The notes under the pieces were generated by a model, which saw nothing but the letters and a program-made list of their open reading frames with translations, had not been told where the DNA came from and did not search any database. A stretch of DNA of 51,444 bases from Lentisphaerota bacterium (GTDB taxonomy: Bacteria > Verrucomicrobiota > Lentisphaeria > Victivallales > Victivallaceae): NCBI GenBank assembly GCA_024225035.1, contig JAAEMX010000260.1:1-51444 (forward strand). The letters run 5' to 3'. Both the position numbers and the translations under genes were made by a program. Below are positions 17,640-25,883 of the stretch, in pieces; within the stretch, counting starts at the first letter, position 1, and every line of letters begins with the position of its first letter.

Positions 17640-17675
17640 TAATTATTAAGTTATTACAAAAATACAGGCAAATTT
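17640..17675 (+). repeat. Right copy of the ~35-bp imperfect direct repeat
   Basis: TAATTATTAAG then TTATTACAAAAATACAGG and AAATTT, matching 16672-16706 in the same orientation. Confidence 0.6.
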
Positions 17676-17977
17676 TTCCGACTCAAAATCGTCTTTTTTA
17701 TGCCCTTTTTAGTGGATTTTGGCTCTACTTATGTAAAGCGGTTTATTATTACTGTTTTTGTGGATGGCTGGATTTCTTTGACAGCTTTTCAGCCAGGACA
17801 TATCCCCCACAGCCGTTGCTTTGCTCCAATATAGCTCTTGCTGGTTATTTATACAATTTAATTTTGTTTCCAATGTTTTAACGACGGTAATTTGATTGAC
17901 GATGCAGTCAGCAGCGGAACGCTGGTTGTTTACTGCGTAAAAACTTTGGAAAAGGCCTTTTGAGCGCCGAAAGATAT

Positions 17978-18006
17978 TTGCTTTGAAGTTGATTTTCTGC
18001 TAGAAT
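17978..18006 (+). promoter_or_regulatory. Sigma70-like promoter candidate for the lipoprotein pair
   Basis: TTGCTT (17978-17983), a 17-base spacer, then TAGAAT (18001-18006), 45 bases before ATG 18051. Hexamers are close to consensus and the spacing is ideal; unproven. Confidence 0.45.
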
Positions 18007-18050
18007 TTATTTATTCGTAACTTATAGAAAAGATGCTAAAGGAGTTTGAT

Positions 18051-18398
18051 ATGAGAAAGCTATTTCTTGCCTTGCTGGCTGCTGCTTTTATGTTTGGATG
18101 CAGCGGAGACTTGAAACTTAATGCTTCCACCGAGGCTGCGCTGAAGTCTTCACTGATTAAAATGGTTGACAGTCTTCCGAAGAATAAAAAAGATGAGCTG
18201 CTGCAGGCTGTGACTAAAATAGCTTTGAGCAAAGGCGTTAAAGACAAAAAAGAAAGTAAGGAAAGAGCTGCTTTCAGAAATCAGATTCATGGTAAAACTG
18301 CTAATCAAATTATGGATATCGCTTCAGGTATAAAAATACCAAAGATGCCGAATATGAATAATATTCTAGATATGCCAGCTTCTAATAATACACTTTAG
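18051..18398 (+). CDS. DUF6694-type lipoprotein, first tandem copy
   Basis: 115 residues from ATG 18051 with AAAGGAG 6 bases upstream (the in-frame start at 18033 is rejected). Signal peptide MRKLFLALLAAAFMFGC ends in a good lipobox, FGC. The mature part is a helical domain with STEAALKSSL, DSLPKNKKDELLQA and IHGKTANQIMDIA. This layout (stressed Ser-Leu start, long charged helix, HGKTA-x-x-I) fits small lipoproteins grouped as DUF6694, of unknown role. A related gene lies 150 bases downstream; a hairpin terminator separates them, so they are probably separately regulated or partly coupled by read-through. Confidence 0.65.
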   Translation: MRKLFLALLAAAFMFGCSGDLKLNASTEAALKSSLIKMVDSLPKNKKDELLQAVTKIALSKGVKDKKESKERAAFRNQIHGKTANQIMDIASGIKIPKMPNMNNILDMPASNNTL

Positions 18399-18414
18399 AA
18401 CAGACTTGATTATG

Positions 18415-18452
18415 AACCGCAAAGTGTTTATTATACTCTGCGGTTTAATTTT
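18415..18452 (+). terminator. Hairpin terminator between the two lipoprotein genes
   Basis: AACCGCA (from 18415) pairs with TGCGGTT (18439-18445), extended by an inner AGT/ACT pair; followed by TAATTTTGT. Confidence 0.6.
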
Positions 18453-18549
18453 GTATATAAATAAATGTTGTTGTTAACTTGCAATACAAAAGGTTTATGT
18501 TCAATTAATGGTTTGTTTAATTAATAATATTACAAAGAATGGGGTTAAG

Positions 18550-18861
18550 GTGAAAAAGCTTTTAATGGTATTGGTAGCTGCAGCTTTCATAGCCGGTTGC
18601 GGTGGAGAGCCGACGTTTGATGCTACAAATCAAAAGACTATGAAAGTCTCCTCAGACAAAATGGCGGAAAGCGTTCCGGATGCTAAAAAAAGAGAGGAAT
18701 TTACAATGGCACTGGCCAGCGTATTTCTTTCCAGTCATATGAAAGCTAAGGGCGATAAAAAGAAATTAGAAGAGGAATTGAAAAAGAATCTTCATGGAAA
18801 AACAGCTGACGAAATTGTTGCAAGAGCAAAAGAAATCGCTGCTAAAATGAATAAAAAATAG
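18550..18861 (+). CDS. DUF6694-type lipoprotein, second tandem copy
   Basis: 103 residues from GTG 18550 (VKKLLMVLVAAAFIAGC), preceded by GGGG at 5 bases; an upstream in-frame ATG 18508 would put 14 polar residues before the signal peptide and is rejected. Lipobox IAGC. The mature part parallels the first copy: TFDATNQKTMK, ESVPDAKKREEFTMAL and LHGKTADEIVARA, so the pair arose by duplication. Ends in a lysine-rich helix. A strong bidirectional terminator follows. Confidence 0.7.
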   Translation: MKKLLMVLVAAAFIAGCGGEPTFDATNQKTMKVSSDKMAESVPDAKKREEFTMALASVFLSSHMKAKGDKKKLEEELKKNLHGKTADEIVARAKEIAAKMNKK

Positions 18862-18886
18862 TCTTAGCACTATTTTAGAATATACA

Positions 18887-18920
18887 AAAGACACAGGTTT
18901 AATCACCTGTGTCTTTTTTT
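18887..18920. terminator. Bidirectional terminator between convergent genes
   Basis: AAGACACAGGT (18888-18898) pairs with ACCTGTGTCTT (18905-18915), followed by seven T on the plus strand and by TTTTGT on the minus strand. It serves the lipoprotein gene and the convergent nitrilase-family gene. Confidence 0.85.
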
Positions 18921-18926
18921 GTAAAC

Positions 18927-20021
18927 TTATTCTCCCTTGAGGTGGAATTTGGGGTAACTAAAGCCGCCGTCAAAGTCTACTTTATCTTTTGTTATGTAAT
19001 GGAAAAGCCGCGGCCTGCGGTCTTTGAGATAATTGGTATTGCCCGGATGATTAGGAGGAAATGCTTCCGGTACAATGTCGACAATCAGAAGAGTCGTTTG
19101 CTTTGGTTTTGCCTGTAAAATAATCTGCCCATCAGGCCCAGCTACCAGTGTGTTGCCCTGGTATATCTGGACGCTTTCGTCTAATGGCTCATAACCGGTG
19201 TGGTTGGAAAAAGCGACAAAGGTGTTGTTGGCAAAAGCATAGGCAGGCATCAGAATATTGCCGACATTGGGGTAGTTAGCGCTTTTGCCGTCGGGAAGCA
19301 AGCTATAGGTAAAAGTGGCGTTAGGTACAACTATCAACTTCGCTCCTTTTAGGGCAAGGATTCTCTGCGCTTCAAAAAATTCAGCTTCGTAGCAAATCAG
19401 CACGCCGAACGGAAAACCATTAACTTTTACGATACGATACGGGCCGCTGCCGGCATCAAAGTTTTGTCGGTCTGAAGTACTGAACAGCATTACCTTGCGC
19501 CAGTTTTCAAGCAGTTTGCCCTGTGGCCCTATTACGGCGACCGAGTCAAAATAGCGCAACTTGCCTTTGTACTGTGCCTTTTCGGGATAGGGAAAAATTA
19601 TTCCCATGTTGTATTTTTTAGCAACTTCTCCAACTTCTTTTATGATTGGCCCGTCTTGTGATGCCGCCCATTTTTTCACCATATCCGGTTCCAGGCTGTC
19701 TCCGACCATATAAAGTTCAGGGAAGCTGACCATTTGTGCGCCATAAGCTTTTGCTTCTTTCACGGCCATTTTAAATTGAGCTAAATTATAAGTTATGGCC
19801 TTTTGAGAATTAACTTTGTCCCGGTTCTGAAATACAGCCAGCCTGATTCCCTTGCCGAATGCTGGTGGTTTTGAGTATAAGTTAGTTCGGGTAACCAGTT
19901 GTTTTTCGTAGTCAATTACTGCAGGTGGCTTGTCGGGAATAGTAATTTTCAGCTGTGCAAACGTTGTTAATGAAAAAAGCAGTACCAGTACTCCTAGTGC
20001 GTTTTTCATAATCTTCATCAT
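18927..20021 (-). CDS. Exported carbon-nitrogen hydrolase (nitrilase superfamily)
   Basis: 364 residues from ATG 20021, behind GGAG. A signal peptide (MMKIMKNALGVLVLLFSLTTFA) is followed by a linker and a full nitrilase fold. Catalytic triad candidates are the Glu of MVSFPELYMVG, the Lys of LENWRKVMLF and the Cys of FGVLICYEAEFFEA. The superfamily hydrolyses amides, nitriles or carbamoyl groups. The signal peptide is the unusual point, since most relatives are cytoplasmic. The substrate cannot be read. It is convergent with the lipoprotein pair and downstream of lysE on the same strand (111 bases). Confidence 0.75.
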   Translation of the reverse strand: MMKIMKNALGVLVLLFSLTTFAQLKITIPDKPPAVIDYEKQLVTRTNLYSKPPAFGKGIRLAVFQNRDKVNSQKAITYNLAQFKMAVKEAKAYGAQMVSFPELYMVGDSLEPDMVKKWAASQDGPIIKEVGEVAKKYNMGIIFPYPEKAQYKGKLRYFDSVAVIGPQGKLLENWRKVMLFSTSDRQNFDAGSGPYRIVKVNGFPFGVLICYEAEFFEAQRILALKGAKLIVVPNATFTYSLLPDGKSANYPNVGNILMPAYAFANNTFVAFSNHTGYEPLDESVQIYQGNTLVAGPDGQIILQAKPKQTTLLIVDIVPEAFPPNHPGNTNYLKDRRPRLFHYITKDKVDFDGGFSYPKFHLKGE

Positions 20022-20132
20022 AATTACTCCAGTTAAAATATTTAGATTAAATATTAACATTCCTGAGATAAAATTATCTGAAATTATCCTCTTTAGTCTA
20101 AAGTACCAGAGCTAGTAATTATTGCAACAGGT

Positions 20133-20759
20133 TTATGATGATCGCTGCATGCTGGCTGTAAAAATGCCTGCTCCGATTAAGGCGCTTCCACCCAGTCGGT
20201 TAAATACTTTGCGGGTGTTGGCGCTGCTGATTTTTTCTCTCAGCTCGCCAGCGAAAACAGCATACAGAGTCACGTTTATGAAAGCTAAAGAAAGAAACGT
20301 TGCCCCGAGAATGCTGAATTGAATAAACGCGGAATGGGAAGGTTTGACAAATTGCGGGAAGAAAACCACAAAGAAAGCTATGCTCTTTGGGTTGAGAGCC
20401 GTTACAAGAAAAGAACTTCTGAATAGAGATAAGGCTGATTTTTCTTTGTAAGCTTCTGAGAGTTGACTGATTTCAGGCTTTGCCAGCCACTGTTTTATCC
20501 CGATAAAGATTAAGTATGCTGCCGCTATCCATTTGAAAGCCGCAAATAATTCAGAAGAAGCAATCATCAGTGAGCCAAGCCCTAAAAGAGATAAGGCCAT
20601 TGCCAGAAAATCACCCAGCAGCACGCCGGCTACTAAAGGAATAACAGATTTCCGGCCGTGACTTGTGGCCTGGCTTATAACCAGAATTATAGTTGGCCCC
20701 GGCATTATCAAAATTATTGAAGCTGCAAAAACAAAGGCAATCCAAATTTGTAGGCTCAT
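20133..20759 (-). CDS. LysE/RhtB-family amino-acid exporter
   Basis: 208 residues from ATG 20759 (MSLQIWIAF), with AAGAG upstream; a longer reading from 20825 lacks support. Six hydrophobic segments are visible, starting with MPGPTIILVISQATSHGRKSV, the signature N-terminus of the family (GP motif in helix 1, GxxxG after). RhtB-type proteins export homoserine/threonine or related amino acids; the substrate is not predictable. Downstream of the EIIA gene on the same strand. Confidence 0.85.
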   Translation of the reverse strand: MSLQIWIAFVFAASIILIMPGPTIILVISQATSHGRKSVIPLVAGVLLGDFLAMALSLLGLGSLMIASSELFAAFKWIAAAYLIFIGIKQWLAKPEISQLSEAYKEKSALSLFRSSFLVTALNPKSIAFFVVFFPQFVKPSHSAFIQFSILGATFLSLAFINVTLYAVFAGELREKISSANTRKVFNRLGGSALIGAGIFTASMQRSS

Positions 20760-20845
20760 TATAAGCTCTTTTTTATAACTTTTACAATATGAATGAAGTA
20801 TAGAACTTTGTTGAAGCAAACACACCCTGTGTACGGATTTTTTTT

Positions 20846-20875
20846 GTGCACTCTGAAAGAATAAACAGAGTGCAC
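20846..20875. other. Perfect 10-bp hairpin between ptsN-like and lysE-like genes, without a T-tract on the transcribed side
   Basis: GTGCACTCTG (20846-20855) pairs with CAGAGTGCAC (20866-20875) across ten bases, immediately after the EIIA stop. The T-run lies on the left, so minus-strand RNA reads stem then A-run: not a standard intrinsic terminator for the minus-strand genes. It could be an RNA-processing or stabilising hairpin between the two cistrons. Confidence 0.5.
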
Positions 20876-20883
20876 TGAATGGC

Positions 20884-21336
20884 TTACTTTAGCATTTCGA
20901 GAGCTTCTGCAGGTTTGGCAACAACGTCCTGTAGTTTTGCGATGAAGTCTTTGTCGTCAAGCATCTTATCAGAAACACTGCGCAGAATGGTCAAGTAGCG
21001 TTGACGGTCTTCAAATTCAGAAAGAATCATGATGACCAGTTGGACAGTCTGATTATCAATGCCCTGATAGTCTTTGATGCCCTGCTTGCTGAAACCAAGC
21101 GCCACTACAGGTTCGCCAAAGTCGGTTATTCTGGCGTGCGGCAGAGCAATGCCGTGCCCCAGTCCTGTTGAGAGCTGTTCTTCACGTTTCCAGACTTCAT
21201 TATAAATTTTATCTCGATCAAAACTCGTTTCTTTTGCCAGGCGGTCAACCATCTCATTCAGTACTTCACGTTTGGTTGTTCCCTTCAAATAAAAAATATT
21301 TGCTTCCGGCATAAAATCAGTAAATGACACGCTCAT
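20884..21336 (-). CDS. PTS EIIA type-2 domain protein (PtsN/fructose-like)
   Basis: 150 residues, a single PTS_EIIA_2 domain. The phosphorylated histidine is in GHGIALPHARI; the family's LATREE-like region is replaced by KEDREEQL-type text near residue 50. No sugar-transport IIB/IIC genes are nearby, so a regulatory (PtsN-like) role is more likely than sugar uptake. Start at ATG 21336. Divergent from the permease operon. Confidence 0.8.
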   Translation of the reverse strand: MSVSFTDFMPEANIFYLKGTTKREVLNEMVDRLAKETSFDRDKIYNEVWKREEQLSTGLGHGIALPHARITDFGEPVVALGFSKQGIKDYQGIDNQTVQLVIMILSEFEDRQRYLTILRSVSDKMLDDKDFIAKLQDVVAKPAEALEMLK

Positions 21337-21621
21337 AAGACGTTTCCCATGGTTAATCAGTTCCGGTAAAAAAAACTGAGTTATTGAACTTTCAAAAAGG
21401 AAAATGACCGGAACCAGTCCTTAAATCTGGTTTACTATTTTTTTACTCTTACCATAAATATAACTGGAATTAACTTCAAATCCAAATAGAATTTGAGATT
21501 AATTTGAACATAAACACTGTTTAAATAGTCTTTTTTTAGCTAAAATTGCTTGCTGAATTATAAAAATGTGGCAATTTTAGTGGTCGTATGTAAAAAAAAA
21601 GAACCTTATTTGGATAATTTT

Positions 21622-21786
21622 ATGGAAGCAAGTATGACATTAGGACTTATTGTCCTGGCTATAGCCGTTCTGTGCATCATCGTACTGGTGGCATGGAGCT
21701 GTCGGATTATCGATCGCCTGAATCAAGGTGAAGAAAAAACTTCTCGACAGATAATCAAGGAGCAGAAGAATGGCAGCCAGAACTGA
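21622..21786 (+). CDS. Small single-pass membrane protein overlapping the permease gene
   Basis: 54 residues from ATG 21622 (an in-frame start at 21550 would give 78). One hydrophobic helix, LGLIVLAIAVLCIIVLVAW, is followed by the basic-polar tail RIIDRLNQGEEKTSRQ. Its last 17 bases overlap the start of the permease gene, which suggests translational coupling and a physical link to the transporter, as with small accessory subunits such as KdpF or AcrZ (an analogy, not homology). Confidence 0.55.
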   Translation: MEASMTLGLIVLAIAVLCIIVLVAWSCRIIDRLNQGEEKTSRQIIKEQKNGSQN

Positions 21787-24046
21787 AGTACATTCCGAAC
21801 TATCGCGTGATCTTAATCTATTCCACGTGACGATGATGGGGCTTGGAATGATGATTGGAGCCGGGGTTTTCCTTGGTATCGGTAACTGTATCGGTCTCGT
21901 CGGCCCGGGTGGTTTGCTGCTGACCTTTGCCCTTAATGGTGTTATTGCGCTGTTTACAGCTATGAGCTATGCTGAATTAAGTTCTGCAATTCCACGTGCG
22001 GGAGGTGCTTATAACTTTGCCCGTATCGGTTACGGCAGGCAGGCCAGCTTTATAGCGGGATGGATGGAATGGTTTGCTTCCAGCGTAGCCGGCGCCATGT
22101 ATGCGATGACTTTCTCGCTCTACACTATGCGTTTTATTCTTACTACCTGGCTCAAGCTTGACATAAGCGAAAACACTTTTGGGTTAGTAGTAAAAGCGGC
22201 GGCTGTAGGTGCGGCTGTCCTGTTTATCTACATCAACTATCGCGGTGCTTCAGAAACCGGTAAAATCGGTGCGATTGTAACTCTGCTGCAAACCGCTTTC
22301 ATGTTTGTTATTGGTATTATCGGTGTCATCATTGCAATAAAAGATCCGAGCCGACTGGCGAACTTCCATGATTTTATTCCGCACGGCTGGCTCAAACTTG
22401 CGGTTACAATGGGGGCAATTTACGTAGCCTTTGAAGGTTATGAAGTTATTGCTCAAGCAGGTGATGAGGTTTCAAATCCGAAAAAGAATTTGCCCAAAGC
22501 GATGTTGTTGTCTGTTCTAGTAGTGACTCTTACATATGTGGTTGTTACATTTGCGACAATTGTTGCCGTTAAGGCTGGTCCTGGTTTGACTGTCGCCGGA
22601 AAACAGGTGCAGCCATGGCAGTGGATTGGCAGCTTTAACGAAGAAGGCTTCCGCCATGCTGTTGGACGGATGATCCCTTATGCTAACCTGTTGCTGACCT
22701 TAGCCGTTATTTTTTCAAGTACATCCGCTCTTAATGCGACCATTTATTCAGGTACCCGTGCTTCATATGCACTGGGGCGTGACGCTATGCTGCCCAAAGC
22801 TTTTGCCAGAATTTCCGGTAGCCGCAAAACTCCTTGGTTTGCATTGATTATGACAGGTGTCATTGTTATTTGCCTTGCAGGATTATTCCCTATCAAAGAA
22901 GTGCAGGCAGCGGCAAGTTTGACGTTCCTCGTCCTGTTTTTTCTGGTTAATTTATGTGTCATTAAAATTCGCCGCAGTATGAGCGATGAATTGACATATG
23001 GCTACCTTATGCCGCTTTTCCCTCTTTTCCCGATACTTGCAATCATCTGTCAGCTTACACTGGTATTCTTTATGCATGAATTCAGTGTGTCGGCGCTGGT
23101 TACAGCAGGTACGTGGCTGATATTTGGATTTATTGTCTATTGGCTGTATTCCAGATTCCACGCGGTTGCGACTGAAGATGAAATTCATGTCCTTGAGGAA
23201 GAAGCAGCAGTAACAGTAGAACCCGGTAAAGCCAGAGTTATGCTGGCAGTGGCCAACCCTGCCAATGCCTTATCCATGGTCAAAAATACTTATAAAATAT
23301 GCAGCCAGAAGAAAGCTTCACTTGAACTTATTCACATGGTTCCTGTTCCTGATCTGGTTCCTCTTACTGACGCTGATAAATACTTGCACGAGGGTAAAGA
23401 AGGGATTACTGAAACAATCCTTTACCTAGGAGGACACTTTGATGTCAGCTCTACTCTACGTTACTGCCGTAATATTGCCCGAGGCATTCTCAGTGCTTTG
23501 CGTCAGAAGAAAATCAACCTTCTCATTATGGGGTGGCACGGCAGGCGCAATAACGGTCTTTTCTCAGTTGGTTCAACAGTTGATCCATTGCTTGAGTCTT
23601 CGCCTTGCGATGTAATTATAATGAAGAACTGCGGCGATCGTGAATACGAAAACATTCTGGTTCCGGTTGCCGGCGGACCTAACAGCAAGCTTGCTCTTGA
23701 AACGGCTTTGACGCTGGCATCAAAAAAGACCAAAGTAACGCTTTTCAGCGTTGTTAACGGCCGTTCGTTTGATCCGTCGACACTTTTGACACTAAACTTG
23801 AAAGAGTTTGGTGTAAGGCCTGAAAACGTTTCAGCTAAGAGCGTACCAAGCCACGATGTCAAACAGGCAATCCTTGACGAAGCAGAAAGCTATGACATGA
23901 TGATTATCGGTGCGTCAAACAAACCGATGTTGAGCCATGTTTTCCACGGTACTTTGCCGGAAGAAGTGGCTGAAGTCTGCGACAAACCATTGATTATGGT
24001 AAGCGCCAACCGCGGCCTTCGTTCCTGGATTCGCCGCTGGATCTAA
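21770..24046 (+). CDS. APC-superfamily amino-acid permease with two C-terminal universal-stress (Usp) domains
   Basis: 758 residues. Residues ~15-470 form about 12 membrane segments of an APC permease: the first helix MGLGMMIGAGVFLGIGNCIGLVG holds the GxG substrate loop, and GAIYVAFEGYEVIAQAGDEVSNPKKNLP is characteristic of the family. Residues ~480-745 form a cytosolic tail of two Usp domains; the first contains IMGWHGRRNNG and STVDPLLESSPCDVIIMKN, the second IIGASNKPMLSHVFHGTLPEEV, which are ATP-binding-type Usp loops. The tail probably senses nucleotide or stress state. Substrate unknown. The start is inside the overlapping small gene. Confidence 0.85.
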   Translation: MAARTEVHSELSRDLNLFHVTMMGLGMMIGAGVFLGIGNCIGLVGPGGLLLTFALNGVIALFTAMSYAELSSAIPRAGGAYNFARIGYGRQASFIAGWMEWFASSVAGAMYAMTFSLYTMRFILTTWLKLDISENTFGLVVKAAAVGAAVLFIYINYRGASETGKIGAIVTLLQTAFMFVIGIIGVIIAIKDPSRLANFHDFIPHGWLKLAVTMGAIYVAFEGYEVIAQAGDEVSNPKKNLPKAMLLSVLVVTLTYVVVTFATIVAVKAGPGLTVAGKQVQPWQWIGSFNEEGFRHAVGRMIPYANLLLTLAVIFSSTSALNATIYSGTRASYALGRDAMLPKAFARISGSRKTPWFALIMTGVIVICLAGLFPIKEVQAAASLTFLVLFFLVNLCVIKIRRSMSDELTYGYLMPLFPLFPILAIICQLTLVFFMHEFSVSALVTAGTWLIFGFIVYWLYSRFHAVATEDEIHVLEEEAAVTVEPGKARVMLAVANPANALSMVKNTYKICSQKKASLELIHMVPVPDLVPLTDADKYLHEGKEGITETILYLGGHFDVSSTLRYCRNIARGILSALRQKKINLLIMGWHGRRNNGLFSVGSTVDPLLESSPCDVIIMKNCGDREYENILVPVAGGPNSKLALETALTLASKKTKVTLFSVVNGRSFDPSTLLTLNLKEFGVRPENVSAKSVPSHDVKQAILDEAESYDMMIIGASNKPMLSHVFHGTLPEEVAEVCDKPLIMVSANRGLRSWIRRWI

Positions 24047-24072
24047 GATTTTTCAAATTTACAATTACCTGG

Positions 24073-24105
24073 GGGATAAGGCATCACGTCTTATCCCGCT
24101 TTTTT
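24073..24105 (+). terminator. Intrinsic terminator after the permease
   Basis: GGGATAAG (24073-24080) pairs with CTTATCCC (24090-24097), then GCTTTTTT. Confidence 0.85.
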
Positions 24106-24174
24106 GTATAAAATAGAAAGCGCAGCTATATTTGCTCAGAGAAAACAGCTTACAGCAAAGGAAGAGGCAAATTC

Positions 24175-24807
24175 ATGAAAGATAGAGGAAGATTTACCCT
24201 TGTGGAACTCCTGGTTGTGATTGCTATCATAACAATACTGGCCGGACTTCTGTTGCCGGCTTTAAATGGGGCGCGCTTAAAAGCAAGTCAAATTGCGTGT
24301 GTCAACAATTTATGCCAGATGAACCTTTTGCTGCAAAGCTATGTTGATGCCCACGATGGCGTTTTTCCTTATGCCTCAGGTGTGCACACGTGGACTGCCG
24401 GAACTGGGTGGATGTGTATGATTGCAGGGCAATCCGAAGCAGAAATAGAAAGCAATATGAAGATATTCAAGTGTCCGCGCGAGACGAAACGCAACTCATC
24501 TTTTTCTCTTAACTGCCGTGAAATATATGAACAAACCGCTGCATTCGGCAGCTGGCACAGCAGCCGGTTGGGAACGGCAAAAACCTCACCGAGCAATATA
24601 GTCATTGTCGAGGAAACAGATTCTAATCTATTTGTAGTCGACAGCAGTGATCAGGATAACTATTCGACTGATACATGGTCTAAAAAATACGATCGTCACC
24701 CCGCGGCTTCAACTTTGTTTGCGGATGCCTATGTAGGTCAATATAAATCATTCGATACTTCTGAAATGACTTACTATACAGATAAAATGTCTGCATGGAA
24801 TCCTTAA
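24175..24807 (+). CDS. Short prepilin-like (type II pseudopilin) protein
   Basis: 210 residues. N-terminus [19 protein letters not shown] shows a prepilin cleavage site (glycine/arginine before the processed Phe, Glu at +5) and a hydrophobic helix. The mature part, [29 protein letters not shown] and a C-terminal DxHP region ([17 protein letters not shown]), is the xcpT/H-x9-DG class found in large numbers in Lentisphaerota and Planctomycetota genomes. Role is probably surface or sorting-related, not a true pilus. It stands alone; phased TGACGG repeats follow. Confidence 0.8.
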   Translation: MKDRGRFTLVELLVVIAIITILAGLLLPALNGARLKASQIACVNNLCQMNLLLQSYVDAHDGVFPYASGVHTWTAGTGWMCMIAGQSEAEIESNMKIFKCPRETKRNSSFSLNCREIYEQTAAFGSWHSSRLGTAKTSPSNIVIVEETDSNLFVVDSSDQDNYSTDTWSKKYDRHPAASTLFADAYVGQYKSFDTSEMTYYTDKMSAWNP

Positions 24808-24818
24808 GTTTAAGCTGA

Positions 24819-24846
24819 AATGACGGAATGACGGTTTAATGACGGA
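24819..24846 (+). promoter_or_regulatory. Three AATGACGG repeats upstream of the MscS gene
   Basis: TGACGG starts at 24821, 24829 and 24840. The last two are 11 bases apart, i.e. TGACGG-N5-TGACGG, the same spacing as at 44901-45001. Their reverse complement, CCGTCAT-N4-CCGTCAT, resembles a PhoB-type direct-repeat box (CTGTCAT-N4-CTGTCAT). The regulator is not known. Confidence 0.4.
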
Positions 24847-24956
24847 GTAATATTAAGCTTACAGCTTATTAATTGGTTTGACTTGCCTGGCTACCACGGT
24901 TAATGTATGGATATTCAGAAATATAACTCCCAATGCAGCTTAACCGGAGATCGGAA

Positions 24957-25883
24957 ATGTTTGATGAAGTAGCTAAATGGATTCAGGAAGTAACTCGACT
25001 GAATGCCGAGCATCAGTTCAAAATTCTGTTTTCAGCTCTTGCTATCTTTCTCCTCTGGATGCTGCGCCGTGTTGTCAAGCGCATAGTGTGGTACAACACC
25101 GAAAACCCAGGGGTGCGTTATCGTTGGAATAAGGGCATTGGCTACACCTACATAATTTTGCTTACCCTCATACTGCTTCGTGTCTGGTTCCGCCCTTCGT
25201 GGAATGTAATGCAGTTTCTTGCGCTGGTATCAGCGGCCTTAACTATTGCCTTGCAGGATCTGGTCAGAAGCTTTGCCGGCTGGCTTTATCTATTATGGAA
25301 ACGCCCGTTTTTTGTTGGTGATCGTATACAGATTGACAATGATATTGTTGGGGACGTTATAGACATTCGTGCTTTTAAATTTTCCCTCAACGAAGTTGGC
25401 AATTGGGTTCATGCCGATCAGAGCACGGGCAGGGTAATGCATGTGCCAAACAGCGTGGTTTTGAATAAAACGATTACCAACTTTACTGAAGGTTTCCACT
25501 ACATCTGGTCAGAGCTTCCAGTGCTGGTGACATTTGAAAGTAACTGGAAAGAAGCTAAAAAAGTCCTTACTGAAATTGCCAATCAGCATTCTGAAAAAGT
25601 CTCGAAGAGAGCTGAGTCCAGACTCAAGGAAGCTAGCAAAAAATACATGTTATTCTACCACAAACTGACTCCCATTGTCTATACTTCAGTAAAAGACTGC
25701 GGAGTGCTTTTGACCTTGCGTTTTCTGGTCGAACCCCGTCGCCGCCGCGGTTGTGAAGAAGCCATGTGGGAGGATATTCTGGATGCTTTTAACGACCGTA
25801 AGGACATCGACTTCGCCTATCCTACTCAGCGCTTCTACGACAATGCTACAGAGGGCAAAAAAGGCCTCACCCCGCCAGTATAA
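24957..25883 (+). CDS. MscS-family mechanosensitive channel
   Basis: 308 residues from ATG 24957, 8 bases after GGAG (a longer start at 24933 is less supported). Three hydrophobic segments (about residues 24-42, 60-80, 90-110) are followed by the MscS pore/beta domain: ALQDLVRSFAGWLYLLWKRPFFVGDRIQI, then IDIRAFKFSL and MHVPNSVVLNKTITNFT. The pore helix lacks the strict Gly/Ala spacing of E. coli MscS, so conductance properties may differ. The C-terminal cytosolic part is shorter and basic. Role: osmotic safety valve or ion conduction; inference by family. Confidence 0.75.
   Translation: MFDEVAKWIQEVTRLNAEHQFKILFSALAIFLLWMLRRVVKRIVWYNTENPGVRYRWNKGIGYTYIILLTLILLRVWFRPSWNVMQFLALVSAALTIALQDLVRSFAGWLYLLWKRPFFVGDRIQIDNDIVGDVIDIRAFKFSLNEVGNWVHADQSTGRVMHVPNSVVLNKTITNFTEGFHYIWSELPVLVTFESNWKEAKKVLTEIANQHSEKVSKRAESRLKEASKKYMLFYHKLTPIVYTSVKDCGVLLTLRFLVEPRRRRGCEEAMWEDILDAFNDRKDIDFAYPTQRFYDNATEGKKGLTPPV

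Larger units (their letters stand above)
17528..18050. other. Intergenic region holding the right repeats and a promoter
   Basis: About 520 bases without a convincing gene. The left third contains the right inverted and direct repeat arms; the right end contains the promoter candidate listed separately. The middle (about 17690-17970) is unremarkable AT-rich sequence. Confidence 0.5.

Noticed and set aside
16672..17675. Insertion sequence
   Set aside because: No transposase; the only gene is a lipoprotein. Reported as a repeat-bounded segment instead.
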